DNA of 64,000 nt, taken from NCBI GenBank assembly GCA_035533075.1, contig DATLUO010000063.1:1-64000 (forward strand). Direction: 5' to 3'. Position numbers and translations under genes: made by a program. Positions 25,501 through 37,256 of this stretch are shown here, one piece after another. The notes beneath the pieces are model-generated. The model did no database searches and was not told where the DNA came from. It saw nothing but the letters and a program-made list of their open reading frames with translations. Source of the stretch: Pirellulales bacterium. GTDB lineage: Bacteria; Planctomycetota; Planctomycetia; Pirellulales; JAICIG01. The stretch's first letter is position 1; the number at the start of each line of letters is the position of its first letter.

Positions 25501-26379
25501 TCACCGGCCGCGGTCAAGGCCAGGGCCCGTGCCCACGCGGCAGTGCCGCAGCATGGCGTCCGGCGACATCACATAACTCACGTAGAACGGGCCGAACTCG
25601 GCGTACCGGGCACTCGCTTCGTCGAACCGCATCGTGTAAACGATCTCCTTCAAAAACTCCGGGTTCCGCGCCCAGAGCGTCACGCCCCACTCCCAGTCGT
25701 CGAAACCGGTCGAGGCCGTGATGAGCTGCGTCACTTTGCCGCCGAACTTCATGCCCGTGCGGCCGTGCTCGGTCATCAAACGATGGCGCTCCTCCGACGG
25801 CAGCAGAAACCAGTTCTCGCCCACCTTGCGCTTTTTGTTCATGGGATAAAAGCAGGTGGTGGGCCATTCTGGCAGTTCGGGCGTGAGCCGCTGCCGCCGC
25901 ATCATCGCCTCCCGCGCCTCGTAAGCCTTGATCTTCGCCTGATAGGCCGGACTGATCGGGTCTTCGCCTTCCGACACCAACCGCTGGCCATATTGCTCCA
26001 CCGTCGGTACATATTCCGAGACCTCCGTCAACGAAACGAAGGAATACGTCGGCACCAGCGCCGGGCCGAGCGGACCGGCCATCAACCGCTGATGTACGGC
26101 GTCGATTTTGAGCGGGTCGGGGTCGAGCATCATCAGTCCGAAATCGGCCCTGTGGCCGCTGACCACCGAAGTTTGCAACCGGGCGGTCGCGGCCTCTCCG
26201 GCCGGGTCGAGGGCGGCGACCAACTCGGCCGTGCCCGACTCCAGGTCGGCCGGCGCCGTCTTTCTCAAGCGGCTGCGGTCAAAGCGATAGTAGAGGTGGC
26301 TGCAATGCCAGCCTTGGCTGGGCCGCAACGAAACTTCGCCGGCGTGTTCGGGCTGTGCGGATCGACTGGCGTAACTCAT
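25501..26379 (-). CDS. hemQ: Chlorite dismutase-family coproheme decarboxylase HemQ
   Basis: A 292-aa chlorite dismutase-like protein of the HemQ group, which decarboxylates coproheme to heme b. Diagnostic features are YSFVSLTEVSEYVP with the conserved Tyr, FYPMNKKRKVGENWF, and the proximal His in HRLMTEHGRTGMKF followed by FDDWEWGVTLWA. The start is ATG at 26379; the longer frame runs into the MITE and is artefactual. A hemH-type ferrochelatase ends this window (63733-64000), consistent with a coproporphyrin-dependent haem route. Confidence 0.85.
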   Translation of the reverse strand: MSYASRSAQPEHAGEVSLRPSQGWHCSHLYYRFDRSRLRKTAPADLESGTAELVAALDPAGEAATARLQTSVVSGHRADFGLMMLDPDPLKIDAVHQRLMAGPLGPALVPTYSFVSLTEVSEYVPTVEQYGQRLVSEGEDPISPAYQAKIKAYEAREAMMRRQRLTPELPEWPTTCFYPMNKKRKVGENWFLLPSEERHRLMTEHGRTGMKFGGKVTQLITASTGFDDWEWGVTLWARNPEFLKEIVYTMRFDEASARYAEFGPFYVSYVMSPDAMLRHCRVGTGPGLDRGR

Positions 26380-26473
26380 AAGCGCGGGGCTTCCCCTGGG
26401 GTTGGAGCGGGTGGCATGCGAAACCGCCATCATAGCAGGCCGGGCCAAGCGAGCGGGAGGCGTAAGCCTCCCG

Positions 26474-26658
26474 GGTAGTGTCTTAACAGTGAGTTGGTCA
26501 CGAGGTGTAGGGTGGGACCAGCGAGCTTGCGAGCGCCGGCCCACCACGATTGCCGAAAATGGTGGGCCGGCGCTCGCAAGCTCGCTGGTCCCACCCTACG
26601 GCTATTGCCACACCCAACTACGGCTATTGCCACACCCAACTCACTATTAAAACACTAC
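26474..26658. mobile_element. MITE-like element containing paired REP-like repeats
   Basis: Terminal inverted repeats at 26474-26498 and 26633-26658 (gtagtgtcttaacagtgagt against gtagtgttttaatagtgagt on the other strand) bound a roughly 185-bp unit. Inside it are a reverse REP-like copy at 26507-26546 and a forward copy at 26560-26599, which together form a hairpin with a 13-base loop. Two direct copies of cggctattgccacacccaac lie near 26599-26641. There is no transposase. The organisation fits a non-autonomous miniature inverted-repeat element into which the dispersed repeat family is integrated. Confidence 0.72.
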
Positions 26659-26669
26659 CGCCTCCCGGC

Positions 26670-27974
26670 TCAATCGGGCCGGGCCAGCGGCAGCGGCACA
26701 TCGCGAAAGACGATCTCCAGGTCGCGCTGCGAACGGATGCGCGGATAGCGAAGCCGCAGCTTCTTCGGCCCGGTGTGCAGGTCGTCGCCGGAGAAGCTCA
26801 CTTTCATGACCGCGGCGTGTTCCACAATGGTGTTGGTTTGCCCCTGCTTGCGATAGGCCCGTCCCTCCCCGTCGAACAACTCCATCTCGTTCTCGCAAAA
26901 GACCAACTCCGCCGGTTCGGAAACGACCGCATCCGACGCCAGCCGCACCGTTACCTCACAGCGCGGTCCTGGAAACATTTCCACCGCTTGCACGGTCAAC
27001 TCGACGCCATCCTGATAATAAGGAGCCTCCGAGGGACGCGCGTCGGCATCGAGTTGGGCCAGATCGCCCACGGCGATCAAGCCCCATTTCAACCGCAGCG
27101 TCTTCAGCGACGACGCGCTCGTCGAGGGCGGCTGAATTCGCAGGTTCATCGAAACCTGGCGGGTTGAAGGCCCGGCCAGGTTCCAGCCGCTGGTCGTCGA
27201 GTGGCCGCTCAGCCGCACCCCGTTGTTCGTCACGGCCTCGGCCAGTTCCGGCTGCAAGCGATAGGCCACCAGCCGAAAGCGGTCTTCCCAGAGGGCCTGC
27301 AGGTCGAACTGAAACGAGTGGGCCGCCTCGGAAGAGTGCTGTTCATAATCCAACTCTTCGCTGAACAGCCGCCGGGCACGATTGATCTGTACCTTTACCG
27401 GCCCGGCGTAGGCCAGAGGATGCTTGCCGGCCACGCCCGCCACGACGACCAGGCCGGGGCTGCGGGTGTCGAAGTGCGGTCGTACGCGGTTGCCCGCCTG
27501 GCGGCAAAGCTGATCGACGACCTGCCAGAAGGGCGCCCCGCTGTGATCGAGGTCGACGGGCCGGTCTTTAAACGCGCCGTACTCGTCACCGACGAGCAGC
27601 CGGTTGCCCGATTGTGCCGAGATGGCGGCCAGACACTGCGAGGCGGCCGCTTGCTGGAAGTGGCAGTCGATGCGCGAGGCGAGCCACAACTCATCCTCGT
27701 TCAGCTTGCGGAGCAACTGCTTGGCTCGCAGCCGCACTTCCGGATCGTCGCTGTGCGTGGCGACGGCAAGCTGGTCGCGCGCCGCGGGTGCGACGACGGC
27801 TAGTTCCTCGCTGGCCGACACGCGGTCTGCGTAAGAGCTGCTGCCCAGCCGCTCGATCAGCCGGGCCACGCGGATTCTGCTCTGGTCCGGTTGCGCCCCC
27901 GACCGGTCGCCGCAGGTCAACACCTCCAGCCAAGTCAAGGCAAGAACAAACAGCCAGCGCCGTTGCGAGACCAT
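26670..27974 (-). CDS. Exported hypothetical protein with N-terminal HEAT-like segment
   Basis: A 434-aa protein. An ATG at 27974 gives a signal-like N-terminus (VSQRRWLFVLALTWLEVLTC). Residues about 35-95 resemble a HEAT-like helical pair (SSSYADRVSASEELAVVA, DDPEVRLRAKQLLRKLNEDE), a common planctomycete module. The rest is beta-rich and unrecognised, with repeated Val/Leu strands and a late KLRLRYPRIRSQRDLEIVF segment. It is separated from hemQ by the MITE, so it is probably transcribed independently. Function unknown. Confidence 0.68.
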   Translation of the reverse strand: MVSQRRWLFVLALTWLEVLTCGDRSGAQPDQSRIRVARLIERLGSSSYADRVSASEELAVVAPAARDQLAVATHSDDPEVRLRAKQLLRKLNEDELWLASRIDCHFQQAAASQCLAAISAQSGNRLLVGDEYGAFKDRPVDLDHSGAPFWQVVDQLCRQAGNRVRPHFDTRSPGLVVVAGVAGKHPLAYAGPVKVQINRARRLFSEELDYEQHSSEAAHSFQFDLQALWEDRFRLVAYRLQPELAEAVTNNGVRLSGHSTTSGWNLAGPSTRQVSMNLRIQPPSTSASSLKTLRLKWGLIAVGDLAQLDADARPSEAPYYQDGVELTVQAVEMFPGPRCEVTVRLASDAVVSEPAELVFCENEMELFDGEGRAYRKQGQTNTIVEHAAVMKVSFSGDDLHTGPKKLRLRYPRIRSQRDLEIVFRDVPLPLARPD

Positions 27975-28263
27975 CGAGGGCCCCCGACAGGATCCGTCCT
28001 TGGCCGCTTGGGGGGCGGCCGTAAATAGGGTTTGTCTCTCGTCGTCGACGAACGACATCGAGAAACGGTCCGCCGCTCAGGCTGCAAACTCAAGGACGCA
28101 TTGGCAGAGGGGCCCGTCCTGGGCCCGATATTTTCGGTGCGGAGGCTAGCGGAACGCCTTCGCGGCGTCAACTGCAGTTTGAATTTGCCCTAGGCCCATT
28201 TGACACAGTTCTTTACAATATACTAACCTTAGTCTCATCATTCGCTAATAATTGAGGTGAGCG

Positions 28264-28591
28264 ATGGCCCAATCGATCCGTGTCGCACGCCGTAAAGCGT
28301 GGTTGCTGGCTGTCTTAACGCCGTTGCTGGCGTCGGGGTCTTATTTTGGCTGGCGGGGCCAACTCTCGCGGCAAGCCGACGAGCAGGAAGCACTCACGTG
28401 GTCTGGTCCACCTCAAGCAGATGGCGAAGCTGGAATTGTTGTGCGTGGTGGGCGATCAGTTCAGCGGCCCCGCCAAGGACGATCTTCAACAATCGCTGCC
28501 CGACACCACGGTTGTGTTTGTGCCGTTACCCAAGGTCGCCGGAGGCGGCAACCGCGGCCGGATCGGCCATCCGGCCCAGCCGCCGATCTAA
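28264..28591 (+). pseudogene. Broken leucine-rich-repeat protein
   Basis: A good Shine-Dalgarno site (gaggtga, 28254-28260) precedes ATG 28264, which starts a membrane-anchor-like N-terminus (ARRKAWLLAVLTPLLASGSY). After about residue 45 the readable sequence moves to another frame: GLVHLKQMAKLELLCVVGDQ and AKDDLQQSLPDTTVVFVPLP are the last repeat and cap of planctomycete leucine-rich-repeat proteins. Most of the repeats are missing. It is therefore a short, frameshifted remnant. A promoter-like ttgaca lies at 28200-28205, but the spacing to a -10 is poor. Confidence 0.62.
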
Positions 28592-28782
28592 GTGCAACCG
28601 TCGCACCCGGATGTTCGTGATCTCGATGGGTGCGACGTACCTGGGCTGACTAACGAGCAAGCAACAGGTATGATAGCTCTTGTCACGCCTGAGCCGATCA
28701 GTGTGCGCACTTTGGTCGCCCAGACGTGACGCCTTCATTATCGCCGCTTCTGGCTTGGCGTACCCCCTAACCACTACCACAT

Positions 28783-31986
<3,204 letters not shown>

Positions 31987-32094
31987 GATCGGCGCCGCCG
32001 CGGCGAAGTAATCTCGTAAACAAGGCGATAGGCGTTAGGCATGATTTTCTAATGGTGCCCGAATGCCTATCGCCTAACGCCCATCGCCTTTGAA

Positions 32095-32134
32095 TGGTGG
32101 GCCGGCGCTCGCAAGCTCGCTGGTCCCACCTTAC
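32095..32134 (+). repeat. REP-like repeat, copy D
   Basis: Forward copy (tggtgggccggcgctcgcaa then gctcgctggtcccaccttac). It lies just upstream of the propeller gene and its 3' edge overlaps the candidate -35 of that gene. A second local inverted repeat (aggcgataggcgttaggc and its partner) lies at 32023-32085 just before it. Confidence 0.82.
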
Positions 32135-32157
32135 ACCTACCCCGTTGCGCGTATAAT
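32130..32157 (+). promoter_or_regulatory. Candidate sigma70-type promoter giving a near-leaderless mRNA
   Basis: The perfect -10 tataat lies at 32152-32157, with a weak -35 cttaca at 32130-32135 (16-bp spacing) that falls inside repeat copy D. A start about 7 bases after the -10 would be near 32164, only a few bases before the ATG at 32168, and no Shine-Dalgarno site is seen. Confidence 0.5.
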
Positions 32158-32167
32158 CGCCTTGACT

Positions 32168-33970
32168 ATGACCACCGAGCACCCGACAGCCGACCCCGCA
32201 CAGCCGCCCGCGAAGCAGCCTCGCTATTGGTTCCCGGTGCTGCTCTTAGGCAGCTATTGGCTGTACCACCTACTCTGCCGGCCGTTCGATCTGGACATGT
32301 TCAGCCTGTTCGTCTCGCGAATGGCGGTGTTGGCCGTGGTGCTCGTGACTTTTCCGATCTGGTGGCTGACCAGCCGGCAGCTTCGCCCCTTCGACCGCAC
32401 GTTCGGCGTGGGCGTGGTGATTGTCGCCGTGCTGGCGGCCAGCTTTATCGTCGTCAATGGAGCGAGCGTGCCTGGCCTGATCATGGTCGGCCTGCCGCTG
32501 AGCTACACGGCGGCGACCATCTGGCTGCTCGTCGCGCGGCAGGCCAGCAAACGAGTGTGGCGTATCGGGCTGGCCGTGGCGATTTGTCTGCCGCTCGGAT
32601 GGCTCACGCTGTTCCGCTGGGAAGGCCTGACCGGCGATCAACAGAACGAATTGCGCTGGCGGTGGGAGTCGACGGCCGAAGAAAGGTTTCTGGCCGTGCA
32701 TGAACCAGTCGAACCGGCGACCGCACCCGCCGACGTAGTGCCGCTGTCGGCCGAAGCAGGTGACTGGACCGGCTTTCGCGGGCCGCAGCGCGACGGCGTG
32801 GTGCATGGCGCGACCATCGCCACCGACTGGCGGCAGCATCCGCCGCGATTGGTCTGGCGACAGCGGGTCGGCCCGGCCTGGTCGAGCATGACCGTGGTCG
32901 CCGGACGATTGTTTACCCAGGAGCAGCGCGGCGAGCGCGAAGCCGTGGTGTGCTACGATGCGGCGACGGGCCGCGAACTCTGGTCGCACGAAGACACTGC
33001 CCGATTCAGCGAGGGCGTTTCCGGCATCGGTCCGCGGGCCACGCCTACGTTCGATCACGGGCGGCTTTATACGTCGGGCGGCACCGGCCTCGTCAACTGC
33101 CTCGACGCGGCGACGGGCCGCAAAACCTGGTCGCGCGACTTGGTGGCCGAGTCGGGCGCGGCCGCTCCCAAGTTTGGCTTCTGGGGCTTCTCCTGCTCGC
33201 CGCTGGTCGTCGATGGCGTGGTCATCGTCTATGCCGGCGGCGAAGGGCACGAAAAGCTGTGGGGACTCGACGCCGAGAGCGGCAAGACGGCGTGGTCGCT
33301 CGACGCCGGAAGAAACAACTACAGTTCGCCGCAGGTCGCGACCTGGAAGGATCAACAGCAGGTTCTCTTTTCCGGCGAGCTCGGCTTGATGGCCGTCGAG
33401 CCGGCCAGCGGCGAGCTGCTGTGGAAAGCTCCGGACACGCTCAAGTCGAGCAATGCGATGGTTCAGCCGCACGTGCTCGGTTCGAATGAGCTGGTGGTTG
33501 CGGCCGACGGCGGGCTGGTGCGAATGGCGGTTGATCGCGACGGCGGCGGCTTTCGCCTGACGCCGCGTTGGTCTGCGCAGGCCAAGGGACTGCGTCCGAC
33601 GTTCAACGACTTCGTCGTTCACAACGGCGCGATCTACGGCTTCGACGAAGGCATTTTTGGCTGCCTCGATCTTGACTCCGGCAAGCGAACTTGGAAACGC
33701 GGCCGCTACGGTCACGGGCAAGTGTTGCTCTTGGCCGACCAGGATGTGCTGCTGGTCACGGCCGAATCGGGCGAGCTTGTGTTGCTCGCCGCCGACTCCG
33801 CGAAGTTTCGCGAACTGGCGAAGTTTCAGGCCCTCGAGGGCAAAACCTGGAACCACCCCGCGCTGGCCCACGGCCGTCTCTATTTGCGCAATGGCGAAGA
33901 GATGGCATGCTACGAACTCTCCAGTATGCCGAGCGGAGAAGAGCAACGCCGGCGACACGAACAAGATTGA
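32168..33970 (+). CDS. Membrane-anchored PQQ/BamB-like beta-propeller protein
   Basis: A 600-aa protein. Residues 1-180 hold about four to five membrane helices (WFPVLLLGSYWLYHLL, MAVLAVVLVTFPIWWLTS, VGVVIVAVLAASFIVV). Residues about 210-590 form an outer-membrane-assembly-factor-like propeller; it opens GDWTGFRGPQRDGVV, a phrase widespread in planctomycete PQQ-like proteins, and has repeats such as VVCYDAATGRELWS, CLDAATGRKTWS and GLDAESGKTAWS. No dehydrogenase catalytic motif is present, so a scaffold or sensor role is more likely. The start is ATG 32168; the frame extends upstream but through the repeat. Confidence 0.82.
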   Translation: MTTEHPTADPAQPPAKQPRYWFPVLLLGSYWLYHLLCRPFDLDMFSLFVSRMAVLAVVLVTFPIWWLTSRQLRPFDRTFGVGVVIVAVLAASFIVVNGASVPGLIMVGLPLSYTAATIWLLVARQASKRVWRIGLAVAICLPLGWLTLFRWEGLTGDQQNELRWRWESTAEERFLAVHEPVEPATAPADVVPLSAEAGDWTGFRGPQRDGVVHGATIATDWRQHPPRLVWRQRVGPAWSSMTVVAGRLFTQEQRGEREAVVCYDAATGRELWSHEDTARFSEGVSGIGPRATPTFDHGRLYTSGGTGLVNCLDAATGRKTWSRDLVAESGAAAPKFGFWGFSCSPLVVDGVVIVYAGGEGHEKLWGLDAESGKTAWSLDAGRNNYSSPQVATWKDQQQVLFSGELGLMAVEPASGELLWKAPDTLKSSNAMVQPHVLGSNELVVAADGGLVRMAVDRDGGGFRLTPRWSAQAKGLRPTFNDFVVHNGAIYGFDEGIFGCLDLDSGKRTWKRGRYGHGQVLLLADQDVLLVTAESGELVLLAADSAKFRELAKFQALEGKTWNHPALAHGRLYLRNGEEMACYELSSMPSGEEQRRRHEQD

Positions 33971-34003
33971 CGGTCTGCCAGCAGCGGCAATAGTTGTTGA
34001 AAG

Positions 34004-34219
34004 CTAGGACTCATCTTCGCCGCCACGGCCGCGCGACAGACCGGCTTTCCGCATTTCGGCGACGAATTCCATGAAGGCCGCGAACTTTTCAAGTCGCTGC
34101 TGCACAGTGAGCTTCAAGTTCTCCCGCAGCAGAGTGCGGTCGACGTCCCTTTTGTAGACGTCGATCACGGGATCGACGAAATCGGCCGGCGCTAACGGTG
34201 GCCTCGGCATGTTTTTCAC
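34004..34219 (-). CDS. Small hypothetical protein of a widespread planctomycete family
   Basis: A 71-aa charged protein with the stretch VYKRDVDRTLLRENLKLTVQ followed by RLEKFAAFMEFVAEMRKAG, a pattern common in small planctomycete proteins that often precede nucleotidyltransferase-like genes (a possible toxin-antitoxin setting). No such partner follows here; the convergent propeller gene ends 33 bp away. It may be an orphan. Function unknown. Confidence 0.62.
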   Translation of the reverse strand: MKNMPRPPLAPADFVDPVIDVYKRDVDRTLLRENLKLTVQQRLEKFAAFMEFVAEMRKAGLSRGRGGEDES

Positions 34220-34278
34220 TCCCAGTCGACAGACATCGGACGTTCGATGAGCTATTTGACGCGGTGCTGGCGTAGGCG

Positions 34279-34823
34279 TCAGGCAACCTTGCCGTGACGC
34301 GCCGTAGCCTCCATCTGCGACAATTCATCTGGGCCTACAGACTTAATCCACTTTTGAATCGTTCTTAGCGTCGAAAGCCCTTCGATAATTGACCGTCGCA
34401 CCACGATGGTAAAAAGGATGTCACAAACTACTAGAAGTCCAAACGCACTGCGGTACATAACGTATTTCACAACTGCTTCGGCACTTTCCTGATAGGCAGC
34501 GTCGATGGCTGCTTGAAGCGCCGCGTCGTTGGCCTTGAGCCTAACCGATGGGCAAGACCGACCAGCCGTCGCCTTCGCGGCAGCTTTTATCGACGGCAGG
34601 CTGAACAAGGCCGCTGTTCGGATGAGCGCATTCAAATGCGCCCTGGCTTGCTTGTAGGCCGGGTCGCTAAATGCGTTGCCCTGAAGTGCAACGTCCCAAA
34701 GCCTGTTTCTGATGATGAACAAATCTTCGCGCAGGAACAACGGCTTGAGTTTGGCCCACCACGCATAAGCGACGCCCCGAAAACCATCAGGGAGCCGGCA
34801 AAAATCCATAGCAAATCAATCAT
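34279..34823 (-). CDS. Small membrane protein, probable frameshift near N-terminus
   Basis: The main frame (34279-34809, 176 aa) starts with non-hydrophobic MDFCRLPDGFRGVAYAWWAK and then reads FLREDLFIIRNRLWDVALQ, a helical body and a second hydrophobic stretch (SAFGLLVVCDILFTIVVRRS). In a different frame, an ATG at 34823 gives MIDLLWIFAGSLMVFGASLM, a clean membrane helix that ends where the main frame becomes sensible (near 34757-34765). The intact gene was therefore probably one protein with two helices, and a one-base indel or sequencing error separates them. The family is not recognised. Confidence 0.55.
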
Positions 34824-35041
34824 GCAATGAGGTTCCGTCTGGTTTTTACGCCACCGGCCAGCGGAGTCAATTAGAATACCTGCAATTTGGCTTGTCGATG
34901 GGCAGCCGCCCCCCTCCCTGATTTCCCCCGTCCTGATCTGCTGAAATCGGCATGACGTGGCCGGCAACGCAAGATGATCGCGGCGCCCTTTCAGATCGAC
35001 GCGGCCTTTTTTCATGCCTTAGGCCATTCCCTGTTTCCTTT

Positions 35042-36046
35042 CTACCGCCCTCCGCCGCCCGTATCTGCCGGAGCCTGGGGCACCGCCGTGCGTTCCAACC
35101 ATTCTTGCAACACCCAGCCGACTTTGGCCAGGCTCAGGGCCGAGCAATGTTCGGGCGAATCTTGCTGCGTATGCCAGAAGGGATAGTCGAAGTCGATGAT
35201 GTCGCACACCGAGAGCTTGGCGATTTCGTGCAGCGGCAGGTGGTCGTCGCGCACATTGGGACCCGTGCGGTCGATGAAATCATGCACGCCCAGCCGCCGG
35301 GCCAGGCCCCAAATTTCTTGCACCAGCGGCCTTGTGTCGGTCCAGGTGACGCTGTTCTCTTCCTGGTAAAGGCGCAGGTTGGAGTCGCCGACCATGTCCA
35401 AGAGCACGCCCCACTCATAAGGAACGGCCGGCGGTTCAGCCACATATTCACGGGCGAAGTGCGTCGAACCCAAAAAGTATTCGCCCCGCTCCTCGAACAT
35501 GAATTCCTCGCCGTCGAACAGCACCACGTCGACGCCCATCTCGCCTTTCAACGCCGAAAACCGCTTGGCCAGCTCCATCAGCACTGCCACGCCGCTGGCG
35601 CCGTCGTTGGCCCCCACAAACTTTCCGCGCCGGTTGTGCGGGTCGCGGTCGGGAAAAGGCCGCGTGTCGTAGTGCGCGCAGAAGAACACCCGTCGCGGGC
35701 GGTCGGGATGCCAGCGGGCAACGACGTTCGCCATCGGCACGGCCGAGCCGTCGAGCGGATGCCGTACCGTGAACGACTGCAGCGAGACCTCGGCCCCCAG
35801 CGATTTGAAGTGCTCCGCCAGCCACTGACGCTGAAGCGACATCGCCTTCGAGCCGCTGGGCCGCGGGCCAAAGCCGCACGCCTGGCGGAGGTAGCTGTAG
35901 GCCCGCGTGCCGTTGAACGGGATGTCGCGCAACGTCAGGCGGCGCGGGCCGGCATGTGCCTCCGGCCAGATTGCGTAGCTCAACACCGCCACGCTCACCA
36001 GCAGCACGACCGCCACATAAACAGCCTGACCCGAGATCTTTCGCAT
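35042..36046 (-). CDS. M28 family metallopeptidase / glutaminyl cyclase-like
   Basis: A 334-aa protein with an N-terminal anchor (VYVAVVLLVSVAVLSYAIW) and an extracytoplasmic zinc-dependent domain. Metal-site motifs are in M28/QC order: CAHYDTRPFP, GANDGASGVAV, FDGEEFMFE and FWHTQQDSPE. The FDGEE..GS segment is closer to glutaminyl cyclases than to aminopeptidases, so it may form N-terminal pyroglutamate. Substrate unknown. The gene is followed by an unrelated membrane gene and preceded by an endonuclease-like gene 28 bp upstream on the same strand. Confidence 0.82.
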   Translation of the reverse strand: MRKISGQAVYVAVVLLVSVAVLSYAIWPEAHAGPRRLTLRDIPFNGTRAYSYLRQACGFGPRPSGSKAMSLQRQWLAEHFKSLGAEVSLQSFTVRHPLDGSAVPMANVVARWHPDRPRRVFFCAHYDTRPFPDRDPHNRRGKFVGANDGASGVAVLMELAKRFSALKGEMGVDVVLFDGEEFMFEERGEYFLGSTHFAREYVAEPPAVPYEWGVLLDMVGDSNLRLYQEENSVTWTDTRPLVQEIWGLARRLGVHDFIDRTGPNVRDDHLPLHEIAKLSVCDIIDFDYPFWHTQQDSPEHCSALSLAKVGWVLQEWLERTAVPQAPADTGGGGR

Positions 36047-36074
36047 CGTTGAATCCAGAGTCGCCCACAGTATT

Positions 36075-37040
36075 CTACCACACCGTGAAAGACTTGTACT
36101 TCACGCCCAGTTCGGCCCAAATCAGCGGATGGTCGGATGCGCCGTTGTCGATGGTGCCCGCATCGATCGTCGTCAGGCCGCGCGTCAGGATCCAGTCGAT
36201 ATGCCGGCCCGCGGCGTCGCCGAGCACTTCGCCCAGCGGGTCATGGACTCCGCCGCGCGCCAGCAGCTCCCGGATCGAACCTTCGTCGGCGGTCATGTTG
36301 AGATCGCCTAGCAGGATTGCCGGTTCGGCCAAGGCCAGAAACAACCGCGTCACGGCCTGAAACTGCTGCGCTCGATCGGCGGCGGAATTGCGGTCGAAAT
36401 GGGTGCCCAGCAGGTGGAGCGTGCGGCCCGCAAACGGAATACTCAACAACACGGCGTTTCGATACCCGCGGCCGCTACCCGGCAACACGATGCGCTGCCA
36501 TTGCGTCACGTCGGCGGCAGACAAGACGGCGTTGCCGAACTGGTGATGCCACCAGCGTTGTTCGGTCGGTGCAAACAGCCAGCGCTGGTCCGTCAGGCCC
36601 GCCAGCGTCTCGACCTGGCCCTCCGTCTGCCAGAAATAGGGACCGTGTACTTCGTTCAATAAGGCCAGGTCGAACCCGTTCAGGGCCGCGGCGGTACGCG
36701 CTAGGTCGTAGCGGCGGTCCCTGCCCGTGCCGCCGTGAATGTTGAAGCTCGCCACACGAAGGGTGGCGATGCTGGTTGTGGACCGCGTGCCCTTGCCCGA
36801 CAACGAAGCACCGACGGCGGCCGGCACCGGGCGGCGCTGATCGCCGGCCAGATAAACCAGGCCGCACACGAGCAGGAGCGCGAAGGCCGTCGCCCAGCGG
36901 CGGAGGGAACGAGGCGGAGCGGAGGGGAGGGCGAGTTGGGAAGCGGGGGAGAGTGCGGGCGTGGCCGACGTTCGACGGTCGCTCAAGGGTTCCTCCGCGA
37001 GTGGCTCGGGACCGGGACATTTCATGGGGCTGACCGGCAT
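36075..37040 (-). CDS. Endonuclease/exonuclease/phosphatase-family protein
   Basis: A 321-aa protein of the EEP superfamily. After a Pro/Ser-rich leader and a membrane helix (WATAFALLLVCGLVYLAG), residues about 90-310 have the family motifs RVASFNIHGG, LNEVHG, LLGTHFDRNS, LLGDLNMTADE and the C-terminal GASDHPLI. The Asn, Glu, Asp and His residues expected for metal-dependent phosphodiesterase chemistry are present. Substrate unknown (DNA, phospholipid or nucleotide). The start could be downstream of 37040 because the first 40 residues are low complexity. Confidence 0.8.
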   Translation of the reverse strand: MPVSPMKCPGPEPLAEEPLSDRRTSATPALSPASQLALPSAPPRSLRRWATAFALLLVCGLVYLAGDQRRPVPAAVGASLSGKGTRSTTSIATLRVASFNIHGGTGRDRRYDLARTAAALNGFDLALLNEVHGPYFWQTEGQVETLAGLTDQRWLFAPTEQRWWHHQFGNAVLSAADVTQWQRIVLPGSGRGYRNAVLLSIPFAGRTLHLLGTHFDRNSAADRAQQFQAVTRLFLALAEPAILLGDLNMTADEGSIRELLARGGVHDPLGEVLGDAAGRHIDWILTRGLTTIDAGTIDNGASDHPLIWAELGVKYKSFTVW

Positions 37041-37073
37041 CGCTGGTAGTAATCTTAAAGTTGAGTCACACTC

Positions 37074-37114
37074 GGTGGGCCGGCGCTCGCAAGCTCGCTC
37101 GCTCCCACCCTACG
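37074..37114 (+). repeat. REP-like repeat, copy E
   Basis: A variant copy (ggtgggccggcgctcgcaag then ctcgctcgctcccaccctacg) with ctcgctcgc in place of ctcgctggt. It lies between the divergent genes at 37040 and 37257. Confidence 0.8.
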
Positions 37115-37220
37115 TGACTCCCCCTCGTTCCCTCGCCCCTTCCTCCCAAAACGCCGGCCCATCATACTTTTTGCCTCGGCAACTCCCAATAGATCCCGCC
37201 GCCGCACTCACGAGTTGGCT

Positions 37221-37249
37221 TTGGCCCCGCACGGTAGGATCGCTATACT
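37221..37249 (+). promoter_or_regulatory. Candidate promoter for a leaderless transcript
   Basis: A -35-like ttggcc at 37221-37226 and a -10 tatact at 37244-37249 are 17 bp apart. The expected start site, about 7 bases on, coincides with the ATG at 37257, and no Shine-Dalgarno site is present. Confidence 0.5.
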
Positions 37250-37256
37250 CGTTGCC

